NCBI GenBank assembly: GCA_963576565.1
Contig: OY755045.1
Span: forward strand, 36,042,667 to 36,106,666
Reading direction: 5' to 3'
DNA from: Aspidapion aeneum
Taxonomy: Eukaryota; Arthropoda; Insecta; Coleoptera; Brentidae
Length of the DNA: 64,000 nt
Positions 44,264 to 55,323 of this stretch are shown here, one piece after another. How positions within the stretch are numbered: position 1 is the first letter of the stretch; the number at the start of each line of letters is the position of its first letter. Under the pieces are notes generated by a model. The model had not been told where the DNA came from and did no database searches. It worked only from the letters and a program-made list of their open reading frames with translations. The translations under genes were made by a program, and so were the position numbers.

Positions 44264-44449
44264 CAGTGGCGTGTATAGAAAAAAGTTTTGGGGGTGCCCG
44301 GGACAGTTTCGGGGGGGGGGGCGAGACCTCATAAGGCCGTATTTTATGCTATTTTATGTTTGTTTTCATGAAATATGTGGAAAATATCTAAAAAAATCTT
44401 AGCTTCGGGGGGGGGGCGGCCCCCCAGGCCCCCCTTATATACGCCACTG
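44264..44449. mobile_element. 186 bp hAT MITE (CAGTGGCGTGTATA type)
   Basis: Begins CAGTGGCGTGTATA and ends TATACGCCACTG. Exact 8 bp TSD TTGTGGGG (44256-44263 and 44450-44457). Subterminal G tracts and a central tgaaatatgtggaaaatat segment are shared with elements at 52096 and 60620. No ORF. Confidence 0.9.
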
Positions 44450-44457
44450 TTGTGGGG

Positions 44458-45524
44458 ATTCATTCAAAAATCCACAAAGGCTAAACTTTGACGCGATGGC
44501 TACTGACCAAGACGTATGTATAAATCTCTTTAAAAAAGTAAAATAATGTGGATTTAACACATTAGAATAGTATATTGTTTAAACTATTTTTATACACGAA
44601 ACAAACAAACAGAAACATACATTTAAACAAAATGAAAAATCCGAAACTATTTTTAAACCAGATTGAAGCCCATTCAATTTTCTACAAATTCTTCGTGTAG
44701 AGAATTGAATTGAATTTTTTCTAGGACAATTAGTTTTATCTGTACGTGGCTTGAAAAATGACCGTACCGATAAAATTTCACTTTTTGGAAAAAAATTATC
44801 CTTTTGACAACACGTTTCTTCGCAACGAATAGAGAGGTGTGGTTACTCTTAAATTGTGGAAAATTTATCTAGCATGAAAAAAACTATACGTCAGTACCCG
44901 AAAAATGCCTACTTATAGTTTTTTTTCAAAAAAATAAAAAAAGGTACCTGTCTTTCAACTTCCACGGGAATAGCACAGGGATTTCAGAGTTGCAAACTTG
45001 GAGATGAACTACTCTCAAGGATCACAATAAATAAAAAAATTGTAAATTCATGTGCGTTTGCAATGTTTGTGTTTTTGTTTTCGATATTGACTGGCGTAAA
45101 ATTTAGTTTTCTACAATAAAGTTTGTTATACATTTTCTCCAAACTTAGTTTTTGAGAAAATTAGGTAAAACCTCATAGTATCGTAATATATCATGTAAAA
45201 ATACATAGGAAATGGAGGCGTCGGATGAGGATTTTTATCTTAGCAAAAGTACAACTAATCAATCAATTTAAAAAAATATTTTATAGGATATTTTATCTTC
45301 TTTATTGTATGTTTGTACAATTATTCTTTAAAATAAGTAGTTTTTAGGTTAAAGGCAACTAAAAAACATATAGGGTAAAATCCAATATGAATGGTTGAAA
45401 TTATAGCTCGAAAACTATAATCCTGACAAAAAAAATACTCTGCCAATATATGGGCCCCTAAGCTCACACTAGGTGCTATATTTATAGTGTACGTGTGAGC
45501 TAATATAACTAAAAACTGAAATAT
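44458..45524. other. No recognised gene
   Basis: AT-rich spacer. At 45461-45502 a short hairpin (agctcacac, then gtgtgagct) precedes the tandem repeat block; a related inverted pair (tagctcact, then gtgtgagcta) follows the microsatellite at 46208-46244. The two may be the ends of one repeat that includes the microsatellite. Confidence 0.4.
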
Positions 45525-45795
45525 ATTTTATTCAACTCCACACTAAATTACCTTTTGTTTGATACCACACAAGCCATGTTTTGACTTAAACTCAAATTTT
45601 TGAAATCCACCCCCACCCTTAAAAAAACAAAAGCTAAAATGTATTTTGTTAAACTCCGGACTCAATTACCTTTCGTTTGATATATATGATATTTTCACTT
45701 AAACTCTAATTTTTGAAATATACCCCCACCCTTTTTTAACATAAATTAAAATGTATTTTGTTTAACTCCAGACTCAATTACCTTTCGTTTGATAT
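45525..45795. repeat. ~113 bp tandem units leading into a microsatellite
   Basis: Three units share the wording actc(c/a)...actcaattacctttcgtttgata, at about 45535, 45650 and 45762. The first two continue to a ccacccccaccctt segment. The third is cut short by the CAGA array. Confidence 0.75.
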
Positions 45796-46108
<313 letters not shown>

Positions 46109-46394
46109 GGCGCAACAAAAAAGTTTCAAAATCATCTGAAACGCAAAGATATATAAAAAAATTTGAAATCGGAGCAACTTTTTTTTTCTCGAAAAAATTA
46201 GGATCACCATAGCTCACTATAGTATAGTAATGTGTGAGCTAAAACAAAATATATTTTTTAACTTTTTTCCAAAAACAACATGGCAGTGCGAGTGGGCATC
46301 GCGGTCGCAAACTTAGTGGAATATTATTAATTATATAATCATGGGCGCACCCAAAGAGTTATTTGCGTTATTTTTTTATCCTTTACTTATCTGT

Positions 46395-46821
46395 CAAAAG
46401 TCTTTGTTTGAAACCTGTAGACAGTGATTGACTAGAAAAAGAATTTTGGACGTCTTTATTTATTCTAAGCCCGACGTTTCGGTTAGTAAGTATCTCTAAT
46501 CATTTTCAAGTGTAAATTTAACAATCCAGTCTACAGGCTACTACTTAGTGTGTAGACGCTTGTTTGCTTTAAAAAGTGGTTTCCATATGTTTGGTATGTC
46601 CGTGCTTGGGTGAGAGAAAACTTCTTTATTCTGCATTATAAACACAGCTTCAATAAACTTTCGTTTTCGCCAATGACTCCTTATGCAAAACCTTAGCTTC
46701 AAACTATTGAATCCTGTGATCATGATCCGCTAAACCAGATTTTTCAATATCCCCTAATTGGATACTTTTTTCACCTACATATGATTTACCACACTCACAC
46801 GGGATTAGGTATAAACATTCC
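46395..46821 (-). pseudogene. Penelope-like element 1, GIY-YIG endonuclease end
   Basis: Minus-strand 3' part of a Penelope-like retroelement. The frame near 46889-46704 reads LIPCECGKSYVGE, the GIY-YIG core equivalent, then STQLGDIEKSGLADH. The end (about 46660-46541) reads KFIEAVFIMQNKEVF and PSTDIPNIWKPL. Its 3' tail contains actaaccgaaacgtcg, seen also at the ends of the 62-64 kb element. Small deletions and frameshifts are present. The upstream RT part is at 47829-48430, separated by an inserted foldback element. Confidence 0.88.
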
Positions 46822-47819
46822 GGCTCTGGAACGAAATAGCGATGTACAAAATAGCGAGTATTAAAATAGCGGTATCGAAATAGCGACAATCAAAATAGCG
46901 ATGTAATGAAAGGGCGACTATCAAAATAGCGAAGTAACAAAATAGCGATTGTAACGAAATAGCGATGTAACAAAATAGCGATGTAACAAAATAGCGACTA
47001 TCAAAATAGCGGTGTAACAAAATAGCGACTATCAAAATAGCGATGTAACAAAATAGCGACTATCAAAATAGCGATATTTCTTGGCATATAGCTCGACTAA
47101 AGGGTTTCTTTCTAAGAAATTTTTTCCAAAAAAAACTTTCCTGACTTCTTTCCCGGGATCCTAGAGGGTGTGAATCCGAACCGAACCGAACCGAACTGAA
47201 CCGAACTAAACCAGCATATTTTTTCAAAAAAAAACTCTCCGGACTTCTTTTCCGGAATCCTAGAGAGTATGAATCCAAACCGAACGAAATTCGGTTCAGA
47301 TCGGTTCGGTTCGGTTCGGATTCACACCTTCTAGGATCGCGGAAGAGAATCGGGAAGTTTTTTTTTATTGAAAAAATAAGCTGGTATAGTCAAAATACCG
47401 CAGGAAATAATAGCGCATTTCGGTTCGTTTTGGTTTGGATTGGTTTGATTAGATTCGGTTTGGTTTGATTCGGTATTTTGATACATCGCCATTGTGATAC
47501 ATCGCTATTCTGATACATCGCTATTTTGATACATCGCTATTTTGATACATCGCTATTTTGATACATCGTTATTTTGATACATCGCTATTTTGATTGTCGC
47601 TATTTTGGTTGTCGCCATTTTGATATATCGCTATTTTGATTGTCGCTATTTTGATATGTCGCTATTTTGATATGTCGCTGTTTTGTTACAAACGCTATTT
47701 TGATACATCGCTATTTTGATAGTCGCTCTTTCATTACATCGCTATTTTGATAGTCGCTATTTCATTACTCGCTATTTCGTATGTCGCTATTTTGTACATC
47801 GCTATTTCGTTCCAGAGCC
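46822..47819. mobile_element. 998 bp foldback element built of AAATAGCGA tandem units
   Basis: Exact 9 bp TSD AAACATTCC (46813-46821 and 47820-47828). Ends are GGCTCTGGAACGAAATAGCG and its inverse complement. The left arm (to ~47072) has about 16 units of AAATAGCGA followed by TGTAACA, CTATCA or variants. The right arm (47470-47811) has about 21 units in inverse orientation (TATTTTGATACATCGC type). The centre has two inverted cttctttcccgggatcctag-like segments and CCGAA/TTCGG runs. No transposase. Comparable in build to Drosophila Foldback elements (arms of tandem repeats, 9 bp TSD). Confidence 0.85.
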
Positions 47820-47828
47820 AAACATTCC

Positions 47829-48430
47829 TTTTTATTTGAGGGATTTTCTGGTTGTGTTTTAATTGCAAAACTTCTTATCGTATTTCCCCAAAAAATACTG
47901 TTTGAATATTATAGTGTTTGGCTAGTCGTCTTATGTTTTCTCAAATATCTTGAACTATATGGAATGGTAATAACACCCAACGGATTATTATTTTGATAGT
48001 TTGATACATTTGGTTTTTTTTTAAATTTTAGAGATCGTTGATTTTATTTATTTCGCGGAATAAACATTCTGATGTAAGTTCTTTTTAATGTTGTAGATTT
48101 CTGTGGTTAATTCTTTATTATTACTACAAATATAAACTTAAATACAAACTTCTTATAACTCCTTGTTTTGTAGCAACAAAATGATTAGACTACTGTGCCG
48201 TGTGTGTAGGTTTCCTATTGTAAAGTGCAGTGGTTTGAATGTTTCTCTCTATTCGTTTGACAAGATCATCCAAAAAAGGTAAAGGCCGATTTTTTTTCAA
48301 TTTCCATTGTGCATTTGATTGTTGGTCGAATACCGTTTAGACGGTGTAGAAAATTCTGTAGTTCGTCATATTTTCCGGCCATATAACAAATGTGTCATCC
48401 ATGTATCGTAGCCATAGTAGCCAAGTAGTA
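47829..48430 (-). pseudogene. Penelope-like element 1, RT C-terminal part and linker
   Basis: Minus-strand continuation of 46395-46821. Near 48415-48390 it reads WLRYMDDTFVIW (the RT YxDD motif), then NYRIFYTV. Further down come FLDDLVKR and NRKPTHT-like sequence. The linker near 47900-47829 reads IRSFAIKTQPENPSNKKECL, which runs on into the GIY-YIG part across the foldback insertion. Multiple frameshifts. Truncated at about 48430, just before a GC-tract MITE. Confidence 0.85.
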
Positions 48431-48447
48431 TAAGTACTAGCCTGTAG

Positions 48448-48773
48448 CAGTCGCGGACTCAGGGGGGCTAGAGGGGCTCGCCCCCTCTCCTTGACATAAA
48501 GCTTATAATTTTTAGTTCCAGAAAAAAAATAACCAATGCATAGGTCGCAAATTTTTGCCAAGTACAAAATTTTTCAAAAATTTTTACTAAAATATAATTT
48601 TTTCAAATTTTGACCCAAATTTATTTGACTTTGCTCAAATTTTCGCCTGCGGCACATTTTGTTTGCAAGTAGTGGCAAGCTTTAAAGCTAATTCTTTTTA
48701 AATCCCGCGAAAAAAAATTGTTTCCTTTTTTTCCCTCCTTGGCCCCTCACTGGACTTCCTGGATCTGTCACTG
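48448..48773. mobile_element. hAT-like MITE with CAGTCGCGGACTCAGG ends
   Basis: Begins CAGTCGCGGACTCAGGGG; its end (cctggatctgtcactg), complemented, reads CAGTGACAGATCCAGG. The pairing is imperfect and no TSD was found, so the element is older than its relatives at 44264 and 49043. AT-rich interior, no ORF. Confidence 0.6.
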
Positions 48774-49042
48774 GTCGGGCTAACTGGCAAAGCCATTTTG
48801 TTTTAGGGTAGTAACATATAAACCACGCATCTTCTTTTAAATGTTTTTTAAAAAGTCTTTATTCATTGGATCCCATATGACAGGCCTATTCCTGTAATTT
48901 TCACTTTTTCATCATTCATGGTATTTTTTGGTTACCATTGGTTTGTCGCGAATGGCTTGTTGAGTGCTCGCGATCACACCTTTTTCACGTCTACATTAGC
49001 GAATATATGTTCGTTGTTCGAGGCTCGAGGCTCGTGGCTCGG

Positions 49043-49197
49043 CAGTGGCGTATATGAGGGGGACCCCCCCCCCCCCCGAAGCTAAGATTTTTTTGATATT
49101 GTGCACATATTCCCCCCCCCCCCGAAGTAGTAGTAGTAGTAGTGTGGGGTAGGCTCTAGGCCCCCCCCCCCGAAACTTTTTTCTATATACGCCACTG
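49043..49197. mobile_element. 155 bp hAT MITE (CAGTGGCGTATAT type)
   Basis: Ends CAGTGGCGTATAT and ATATACGCCACTG; exact 8 bp TSD TGGCTCGG (49035-49042 and 49198-49205). The interior has three long C tracts and a (TAG)n run at 49124-49142. Confidence 0.9.
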
Positions 49198-49205
49198 TGG
49201 CTCGG

Positions 49206-50267
49206 TAATGAGTACCCGGCTTAAGAATTGAAAACAGTTAGAGATACTTACTAACAGGTTTCATTTTTCTTTAATTTCTACTATTTCTTTTAAATAAAAA
49301 GAGATGGACATAGATTTTTCATTTATTATTTACATTGGACAATTTCTGATAATGCGCAAATTCTGAATTCTGAGAAATTGAAGGTGAGCCACACTTAGGA
49401 ATATTATCTAGTAAAAATTGGCACCACCTGATGATAAGCATTAAGAATGACTGTGTGTTGATTAGCAATATATTTAATTCAATATTTTTATGTACCAATA
49501 ATTATATACTCGTAGGTATGGTATAAATAACGGAGCCTGACAAATCTATTAAGTATCTTCCTAACTTATTTTTCTTGTAATTTTAATTTTAAACGTTAGG
49601 TTAAAATTTTTTTATATTTTTAACTTCTGTTTGTGATGTGTTCTAATTTTTTACCTTTGTGCTAGAGTTTTAAATATACAAAAAATACTTTATAAATGAT
49701 AAAAAAACTCCCTTTTCTTTAGATAATATTTTTACCCCACTGCAGCACGGCAAAAGAAAGGGTAATGTTTTTCTCTTGGGATATGACAATATGAAATTTT
49801 TTTGAGAAAATTATAAAATTTTTCTAAACTTTTTGCCATATTTATTAATTTTCCAAAATTTTTCAAATTGCAATTTTTTTCGTGTGCTCATTTTGTGTAA
49901 AAGTTAGCTCTTAATTTATCAAAAATATTTGCATGCGATTTTTTCGTTTAATCTACAAAAATGTTCCACTGTGGGATTTTTTTGTGTAAAGTAATGTTTC
50001 TAAACTTTTTGCCAGCTCCAGCGTAATTTTTTTTTTCCAGTAATTTTTACCTTTTTTTACGAAATGTACAGGCTTTTTCCTTATATTTTTACATCATATC
50101 TAAAACGTTTATTTGCATAGATATCAAAATTTTTTACGAAGATAAGATATAAGAATCTTTGGGTCAGAATGTCAAAAATAATTTCTAAATGTCAAAATTT
50201 GAGGGGTCAATCATTTTTTATATGGAACACCCTGTATAATATTTTAGATTTTTATAGATCCTTCTTA
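49206..50267. other. AT-rich, no gene; small repeat remnants
   Basis: 49232-49262 has gttagagatacttactaaca, a remnant of a Penelope-like 3' end. 49735-49765 is an inverse match to 30755-30790. 50222-50237 ends ggaacaccctgta, the right end of a mariner-type MITE whose left end was not found. Confidence 0.5.
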
Positions 50268-50590
50268 TTAGATCAAAAATAATACAATTTGTTTTAGAAA
50301 AAAATAAATATCTAATAATTTCATTGGTAATTTTCCATTATAATTATTAATACAATTTTGAATAATTTTTGTACATTTTCTCTGAATAGCTTGATAGATA
50401 AAGTGCGCAGAATTTGCATTAAGATCGACGGTTGTCTGTTCTATTTTCTCTGGTAGAATTTGAAGTTTTTTCAGACTGTCGTAATACACCTTATTTTTTA
50501 GGTAGCCCACACAAGCAAAATTAAGGGTAGACAAATCGGGGCTATTTGCTTGCCATATTAACGTGTTTACTGTATTTATTATGGTTTGGT
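50268..50590 (-). pseudogene. Mariner-like transposase C-terminal fragment
   Basis: On the minus strand, about 50566-50505 reads LIWQANSPDLSTLNFACVGY, then LKNKVYYDSLKKLQ. This is the characteristic W-x-x-x-SPDL-x-P-L-D-F-x-x-WGYLK region of mariner-type transposases, which carries the third catalytic residue. The expected Asp is replaced by Asn (LNF). The reading continues about 80 codons to a stop at 50268. The rest of the transposase is missing. No start codon of its own. Confidence 0.75.
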
Positions 50591-50595
50591 TGGTA

Positions 50596-51449
50596 GCAGC
50601 GTAGCTTGTGGGGTGGCGCGGGGGTTTGTCGCCCCCCCCCCCTCTCGAGGTAACCGATTCTTCTGCCGGGAAACTGAATATAATACTGGTTGCGAGCTAT
50701 AGATGCGTTTTTAATATTTGAGTAAAACAGATTTTCTTCCTCGGAAAAAACTATTTTTAACCGCTCTTAAAACTAATCACTTTTTGTGTCTTTTAAAACA
50801 TTTAAACGAATATATCTCCAAAACTAATTAACAAAATAAACCCTACATATATATTTTTGAAATAAGAAAGAAAAGATCTTTGAAATTCTAAAATAATATA
50901 CATTATAGGTACGATTTAAAAAAAACCGTCGACCTGTCAGATTTTAACCTTTAGATTTTCTTTTTGACATTCTGACACCAATATTCTTATACTTTGTAAA
51001 AAATTATAAAAATTTTGTTTTTATCATATAAAAATATACGGGAAAACCCCGTACCTACTTATTTTTTTAATTTTTGCCTGAGGCGCTAATTTTTTTCGAT
51101 TTTCCACATTTTTTTCTGCGGCACAATAATTTTCGAAAAGGACTTCATTTTTCTAAATTTTCGCCTACGGCAGTTTGATATTTTAGTTTTAAACCTTCTC
51201 ACCCCTTCACCCTCTTGTAGCAGTGGCGCATCCAGCAACATGTCTGGGAGAGGGCAAGAGTCATATGATGTCATGTTTTATGCTATTTTATTTTTTATTA
51301 ATTAAATATGTCGTATATTTTACATTTTACAAAAATTAGGGGGCGGGCCACGAGCCCCTCCCCCCTGTTTAAATTGCTTTACGTATGTAGATTTATTGTC
51401 TTAGTAGAAAGAGAGCGGGCTATAAAATAACATTTTTTAATTTTTGTAG
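50596..51449. other. Fragments of GC-tract MITEs and AT-rich intron-like sequence
   Basis: 50598-50650 looks like one end of a CAGCGTAGC-type MITE followed by a C tract. 51221-51370 starts CAGTGGCGCATCCAGCAAC and contains gatgtcatgttttatgctatttta as in the elements at 52096 and 60620, but lacks the right end. The last 20 bases (tttttaatttttgtag) are a good splice acceptor for the exon at 51450. Confidence 0.55.
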
Positions 51450-51597
51450 CAAAACCAGTGCCAAGATGAGTCAAGACTTAGATGAAAAAAAACTGTCCGT
51501 GAACACTCTCATGAGCGATGAAGATGAATTTATGTTTGAGCTTCCTGCGGAAATTGGTAACTTTGACGAGAAGAAGTGGACAAACAAATATTTAAAG
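51450..51597 (+). CDS. Candidate internal coding exon of a host gene (split gene, exon 2)
   Basis: Preceded by a T-rich acceptor ending TAG at 51449 and followed by AAG|GTAGAT at 51598. Joined to exon 1 it reads ...SKTSAKMSQDLDEKK... and ends ...NFDEKKWTNKYLK in one open frame of 63 codons in total; if not spliced, the frame would stop three codons later. It is acidic (MSDEDEFMFELPAE) with balanced codon use unlike the AT-rich surroundings. It is not repeated elsewhere in the window. The ATG at 51466 could also be an alternative start. The protein is not recognised. Confidence 0.55.
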
Positions 51598-51639
51598 GTA
51601 GATAAGTGAGGCAAAAATTTTGCTTAATGTTATCCGTTT

Positions 51640-51755
51640 TAAGTTTCGTTTACACTGCGCCGCGCAGTCTGCGCGGCGTGTGGAGTGTCGCGCCAAGCGT
51701 GCGGAGTGTCGAGCCTTTGTCGCCGACGCCGAGTCGATTACGATTAGACCGCGTG
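51640..51755. repeat. Short GC-rich block with hairpin
   Basis: Contains an inverted repeat (cgccgcgcag, loop tctg, cgcggcg) and two copies of ggagtgtcg-c/a-g. It stands out in AT-rich DNA just after the exon donor. It may be the terminus of an unrecognised MITE. Confidence 0.4.
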
Positions 51756-51756
51756 T

Positions 51757-52285
51757 AGGGGAAAGGGGGGCAAAATGGGATACAGGGGTAAAACGGGATA
51801 CCGCAGTTTTAGCTAAACTGCGCAAAAATAAAATCTTTTAATATCAGTTATTTTATCCCCATGGTTCAACTCTCTGCAATATAATTGGTGCCGGTCGGCT
51901 GAGCTTGTTTAATGTAAAAATAGCTTACGTATTTTGTATTTTAGTGTGTTTATGTATTATTCATAATTAAAGGCGTTTCCCGTAAAATTAGTCCTTTTAC
52001 TGTGTATAATTTTTGTTTGAATTTAATTGGTGATTTGGAGCAAAACGGGTTTTTTCACGGGGACAAAACAGAGTACCTTGTTATACCTAGTAACCCAGTA
52101 GCGCACCCAGGAATATGTCTTGGGGGGGGCCGAGGCCTCTTGGGGGGGGCCGAAGCCTCATGATGTTGAATTTTAAGCTATTTTGTTTGTTTTTTCATGA
52201 AATATGTGGCAAATATGTAAAAAAATCTAAGGCATGGGGGGAGGGGGGCGCGCCCATGAGTAACCTATGCCCCATTTTGCCTCAA
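51757..52285. mobile_element. MITE-like repeat with GGGGCAAAATGGG ends
   Basis: The left end has GGGGGGCAAAATGGGATACAG, with a second ggggtaaaacgggatacc unit; the right end has the complement tgccccattttgcctc at 52268-52285. ggagcaaaacgggtt and ggggacaaaacagagtacc lie near 52035-52075. A hAT MITE is inserted at 52096-52258. Confidence 0.55.
52096..52258. mobile_element. 163 bp hAT-like MITE (CAGTAGCGCACCCAGGA type)
   Basis: Begins CAGTAGCGCACCCAGGA and ends GGGCGCGCCCATG. AGTAACC occurs at both edges (52089-52095 and 52259-52265). Two copies of cttggggggggccgaggcct-like sequence are inside. Close relative at 60620-60793. Confidence 0.75.
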
Positions 52286-53524
52286 TTTTTTTTAAACATT
52301 TTTTAAGGGGAGTTGAAAGAGAAAATACATCAATCCCCAAGCCCCCGTTACTACGCCCATCCTATAAAAGTAAAAGTTTGGTAAATTCTTGTTCTAAAAG
52401 GTTCTATTAATGTAAGTTCTTTCCCTGACTAAATAAAAATCGATTTAATTTTTTTTACAAATTATTATGTTACATACCGCAATATATTATATAAATCAAA
52501 TAAGTATGTATTTGCGTAAATGCCATTACATGAAAGCACTTGAAAAACTATTGAAATAATTGTGTTTACATTGCTAAAATCTACCGGCTTCCATGTTTAT
52601 CTCTATTAGAATTTTTTTAATCCAGTTATATTCCTTTTAATAAATAGCCTATGAGCGTTCTCAAAATAAAGGCTTACAACTTTTTAAAAACGAAATGGAC
52701 CTCTGACGAATTTAACACATTTTAAGCTGAGTACCTCTACGTAAAATATACGCAAGCGCTTTTCGAACAAATAAGGTTTTTTTTTAACAAACACAAAATT
52801 TTTGCTAAAAAAATTGTCCCAGCGAAAATTCTTGTAAACTGAACATGTCAAACAAAAGGAAAAAAGAACACAATTTATGGCACATAACAAAATTGCAAGA
52901 TCAAAAATATCGAGGCAGAATATAAATACAACTATTTTCCAAATAAATTCCAAAGAATAATTTAATGTCCCAATCTGTAATACAAGACAACTTCTGTACA
53001 TTTTAGCATTTTCCGGGCAAGCCAAATTTATGACACAATTTTTTTTTGTTTTGTTCAAGATTTCAACGGTTTAATCAAGTTATCAACATCGTTTGCCTCA
53101 AATCTATAAATTTTTATTTTTCAAACACAAAACGATTTTTTATCAAAATAATTCAAAAACTATCCGACATTGTTTATCGCGGTTCTTTATAATCCACTAC
53201 TTTTGTTCATTCTAAAACTCTAAGTTGCCATGTGGTATGAATTCTCTTTGCGGAAAAATTGGCTGTTACCGCCTGGGACAGATTTCTTGTGACAAGTTAT
53301 TTTATTTTTTATTTAATTTTCCGTGGATAAAATATAATAAAACCTGTGTTTACAAATCTGGAAACTTTTTATAAAATATGACTTTCAGTTATTAGCTCCG
53401 TGAATTTAAAGGCAATACTTGAATTTAAAAACTTGATAAACCTCTAGTGACACGTTACCGCTGGGACATTTTTATGTTGCTTTATTACTAACTAATTGGC
53501 GACTTGAAGTGGTTTTAGACCAAC
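52286..53524. other. No recognised gene
   Basis: AT-rich. The minus-strand ORF at 52684-53058 (124 codons) has no known motif and is rich in Phe/Leu/Lys as expected from AT-rich chance ORFs. Two copies of gttaccgc(c)tgggaca occur near 53266 and 53455. Confidence 0.45.
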
Positions 53525-53970
53525 ACTTAGCAATATCGTCTGTGTGTATGTGTGTGTATGTCTGTCCGTAACGCGATAGCTCCTAAACCGCTGAACCGAT
53601 TTTCATAAAATTTTTGGATAAAATTGTGTTTGACACTCTAACGAGCTTATTAGATTATGCTCAATACCCAATATTGCTAATGATAGTTTTTTGACAACTA
53701 AAGAATTAAGAAATGCTAACTTTTTAACAGAGTATCACATCAATATGCGGTTTATATCCAAAAACTGCTGCAAAAAAGAAGTTTTAAATTCTGAGATATT
53801 TACAAAAAACTGTTTTTAAGGCTGATATATCATGGCTTCGCTTGAAGTAATTAGCACACTTCAAGTGAAGCCGTGATGTATCATCCTTAAAAACAGTTTC
53901 TTGTAAATATCTCAGAAACTAAGGGCTAGCTAGGATGGTATCAGATCCGTCATGGATCCATTGATTTATC
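53525..53970. repeat. Dispersed repeat, copy 2 (inverse of 26334-26720), with a hairpin at 53790-53916
   Basis: Inverse-orientation relative of 26334-26720 starting next to a TG microsatellite (53538-53566). At 53790-53916 it contains a long palindrome: arms of about 60 bp with a few mismatches (tctgagatatttacaa at one end, ttgtaaatatctcaga at the other) around a short loop. Copy 1 has the arm sequence only once. Confidence 0.65.
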
Positions 53971-54146
53971 AGGGTGTAACAGCCAAAATTAGATTTTATT
54001 TAAAAAGAAAGTGCAATAAAACTATTGTGTTAAATGTCTCAGAAATTAAAGGTTTGATCAAATTGAAGTAGGGTGACAAAAATCCATATCAACTACACTA
54101 ATAAAGCAGCTAGATTTTAAGAATTGTTATTTTAACTTCTTCACAC

Positions 54147-54820
54147 ACACAGTACTTATGTATTGGAAACGAATCAAGTAAATTAGAACTAGAAAATGGA
54201 CAAACAATATCTCCATGCAATGAGTATGTATACTTGGGTGTCACATTTGATAAGACAAGAACAGACTGTAAAGAACTGGAAAAAAGAATAGTAAAAGCAA
54301 AAAAGGTTATTGGATGTCTTAACAGTATTTTATGGAGCAGAGAGATAGAAGAGAATGTAAAATTTAACATATATGAAACACTGGTGAAAAGCACGCTGTT
54401 GTATGGAATAGAGACTTGTCGCGTAACAGAAAAATACAAAGCAAAAATTGAAAGTGTCGAAATGGATGAATAAGAAGGTCAATGAGAATATCCAGAACAG
54501 ATCATATAAGAAATGTGATCATAAAAGAAAGAATGGGAATCGAGGGAAGCATAACGGATGACATCACTAAAAGGCAACTGATATGGTACGGCCATGTACA
54601 ACAGATGAGCGACGAAAGATTACCAAAGCAGGTCCTAGAGTGGCAACCAATAGGGCGCAGAAAAAGAGGGCGCCCTAAACTGGAATGGCAACAGTCAATC
54701 CAAAGATCAATGAGTCAAAAAAATCTGACGGAAGATGACTGTCAGGATCGAAGGAGGTGGAGAATAGGCGTCGGACAACGTAGAAAAACATTCTAAACCG
54801 ACATAGTAGTAGTATTTCAA
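54147..54820 (+). pseudogene. LINE-C copy C, 3' part
   Basis: A 5'-truncated copy starting within the RT C-terminal region (CIGNESS, NEYVYLGVTFDKTRTDCKEL). It continues through WSREIEENVKFNIYET and GHVQQMSDERLPKQVLEW to GRRKRGRPKLEW and the end at about 54796. A one-base indel near 54470 shifts the frame, so it is read as two ORFs (54234-54473 and 54482-54796). Ends in tagtagtag. Possible imperfect TSD (tttaacttctt and tttcaacttgtt). Confidence 0.92.
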
Positions 54821-55323
54821 CTTGTTTATCATTAAAACATTGTTTTTTCGGTGAATAAATGTTTTGGATACTAGTGTCAACAATCATATTTATTTACTCA
54901 AGAAACGCATGTAAAACAATTTCGGGACCTATCAATTATCATTATTTTTGAAGATAAAAACCAGATTAAAAACAGATTTTTTTTATTAATATCTGATATT
55001 TTTGTACATACAATATCGCGTTTTTATTGGACTATACCGCCAGGAAGCAATATAAAGCTTTAATTTATAAGTACTTCTACTCATGTTTATAATAATAATT
55101 TTGTTATAATAAGAAAATTTATTATTTCCACGATAATAAGGCTTCTTTAAAATCAAGCCTATTAAATAACTAGTCAAAATGAATTAAGAGACACTTTTAT
55201 AACTGCCTTAATTTCTATAAAATAAATGTTACAATCTGATAGTGTATACTTTATGCTAATTTTATATTATGTTCTTTATAAATGCTGATAATTTTTTTTA
55301 CTTAAAATAAAAAAATACAAAAA
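54821..55323. other. Upstream flank of the Tc1 transposase; no TIR found
   Basis: AT-rich. I searched for an inverse match to the sequence downstream of the transposase and did not find one, so the left end of the Tc1 element is missing or unrecognised. Confidence 0.4.

Noticed and set aside
46833..47072. Regularly spaced short repeats resembling a CRISPR array
   Set aside because: Units are tandem with no unique spacers, the array is mirrored at 47470-47811, and it lies between 9 bp TSDs in eukaryotic DNA. It is a foldback transposon arm.
50222..50590. Complete mariner element formed by the transposase fragment plus the ggaacaccctgta end
   Set aside because: The TIR-like end at 50222-50237 points the wrong way: it is the right end of something to its left, not the border of the fragment at 50268-50590.
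52684..53058. 124-codon minus-strand ORF as a host gene
   Set aside because: No domain, AT-driven Phe/Lys/Leu composition, and no splice or start context of note.
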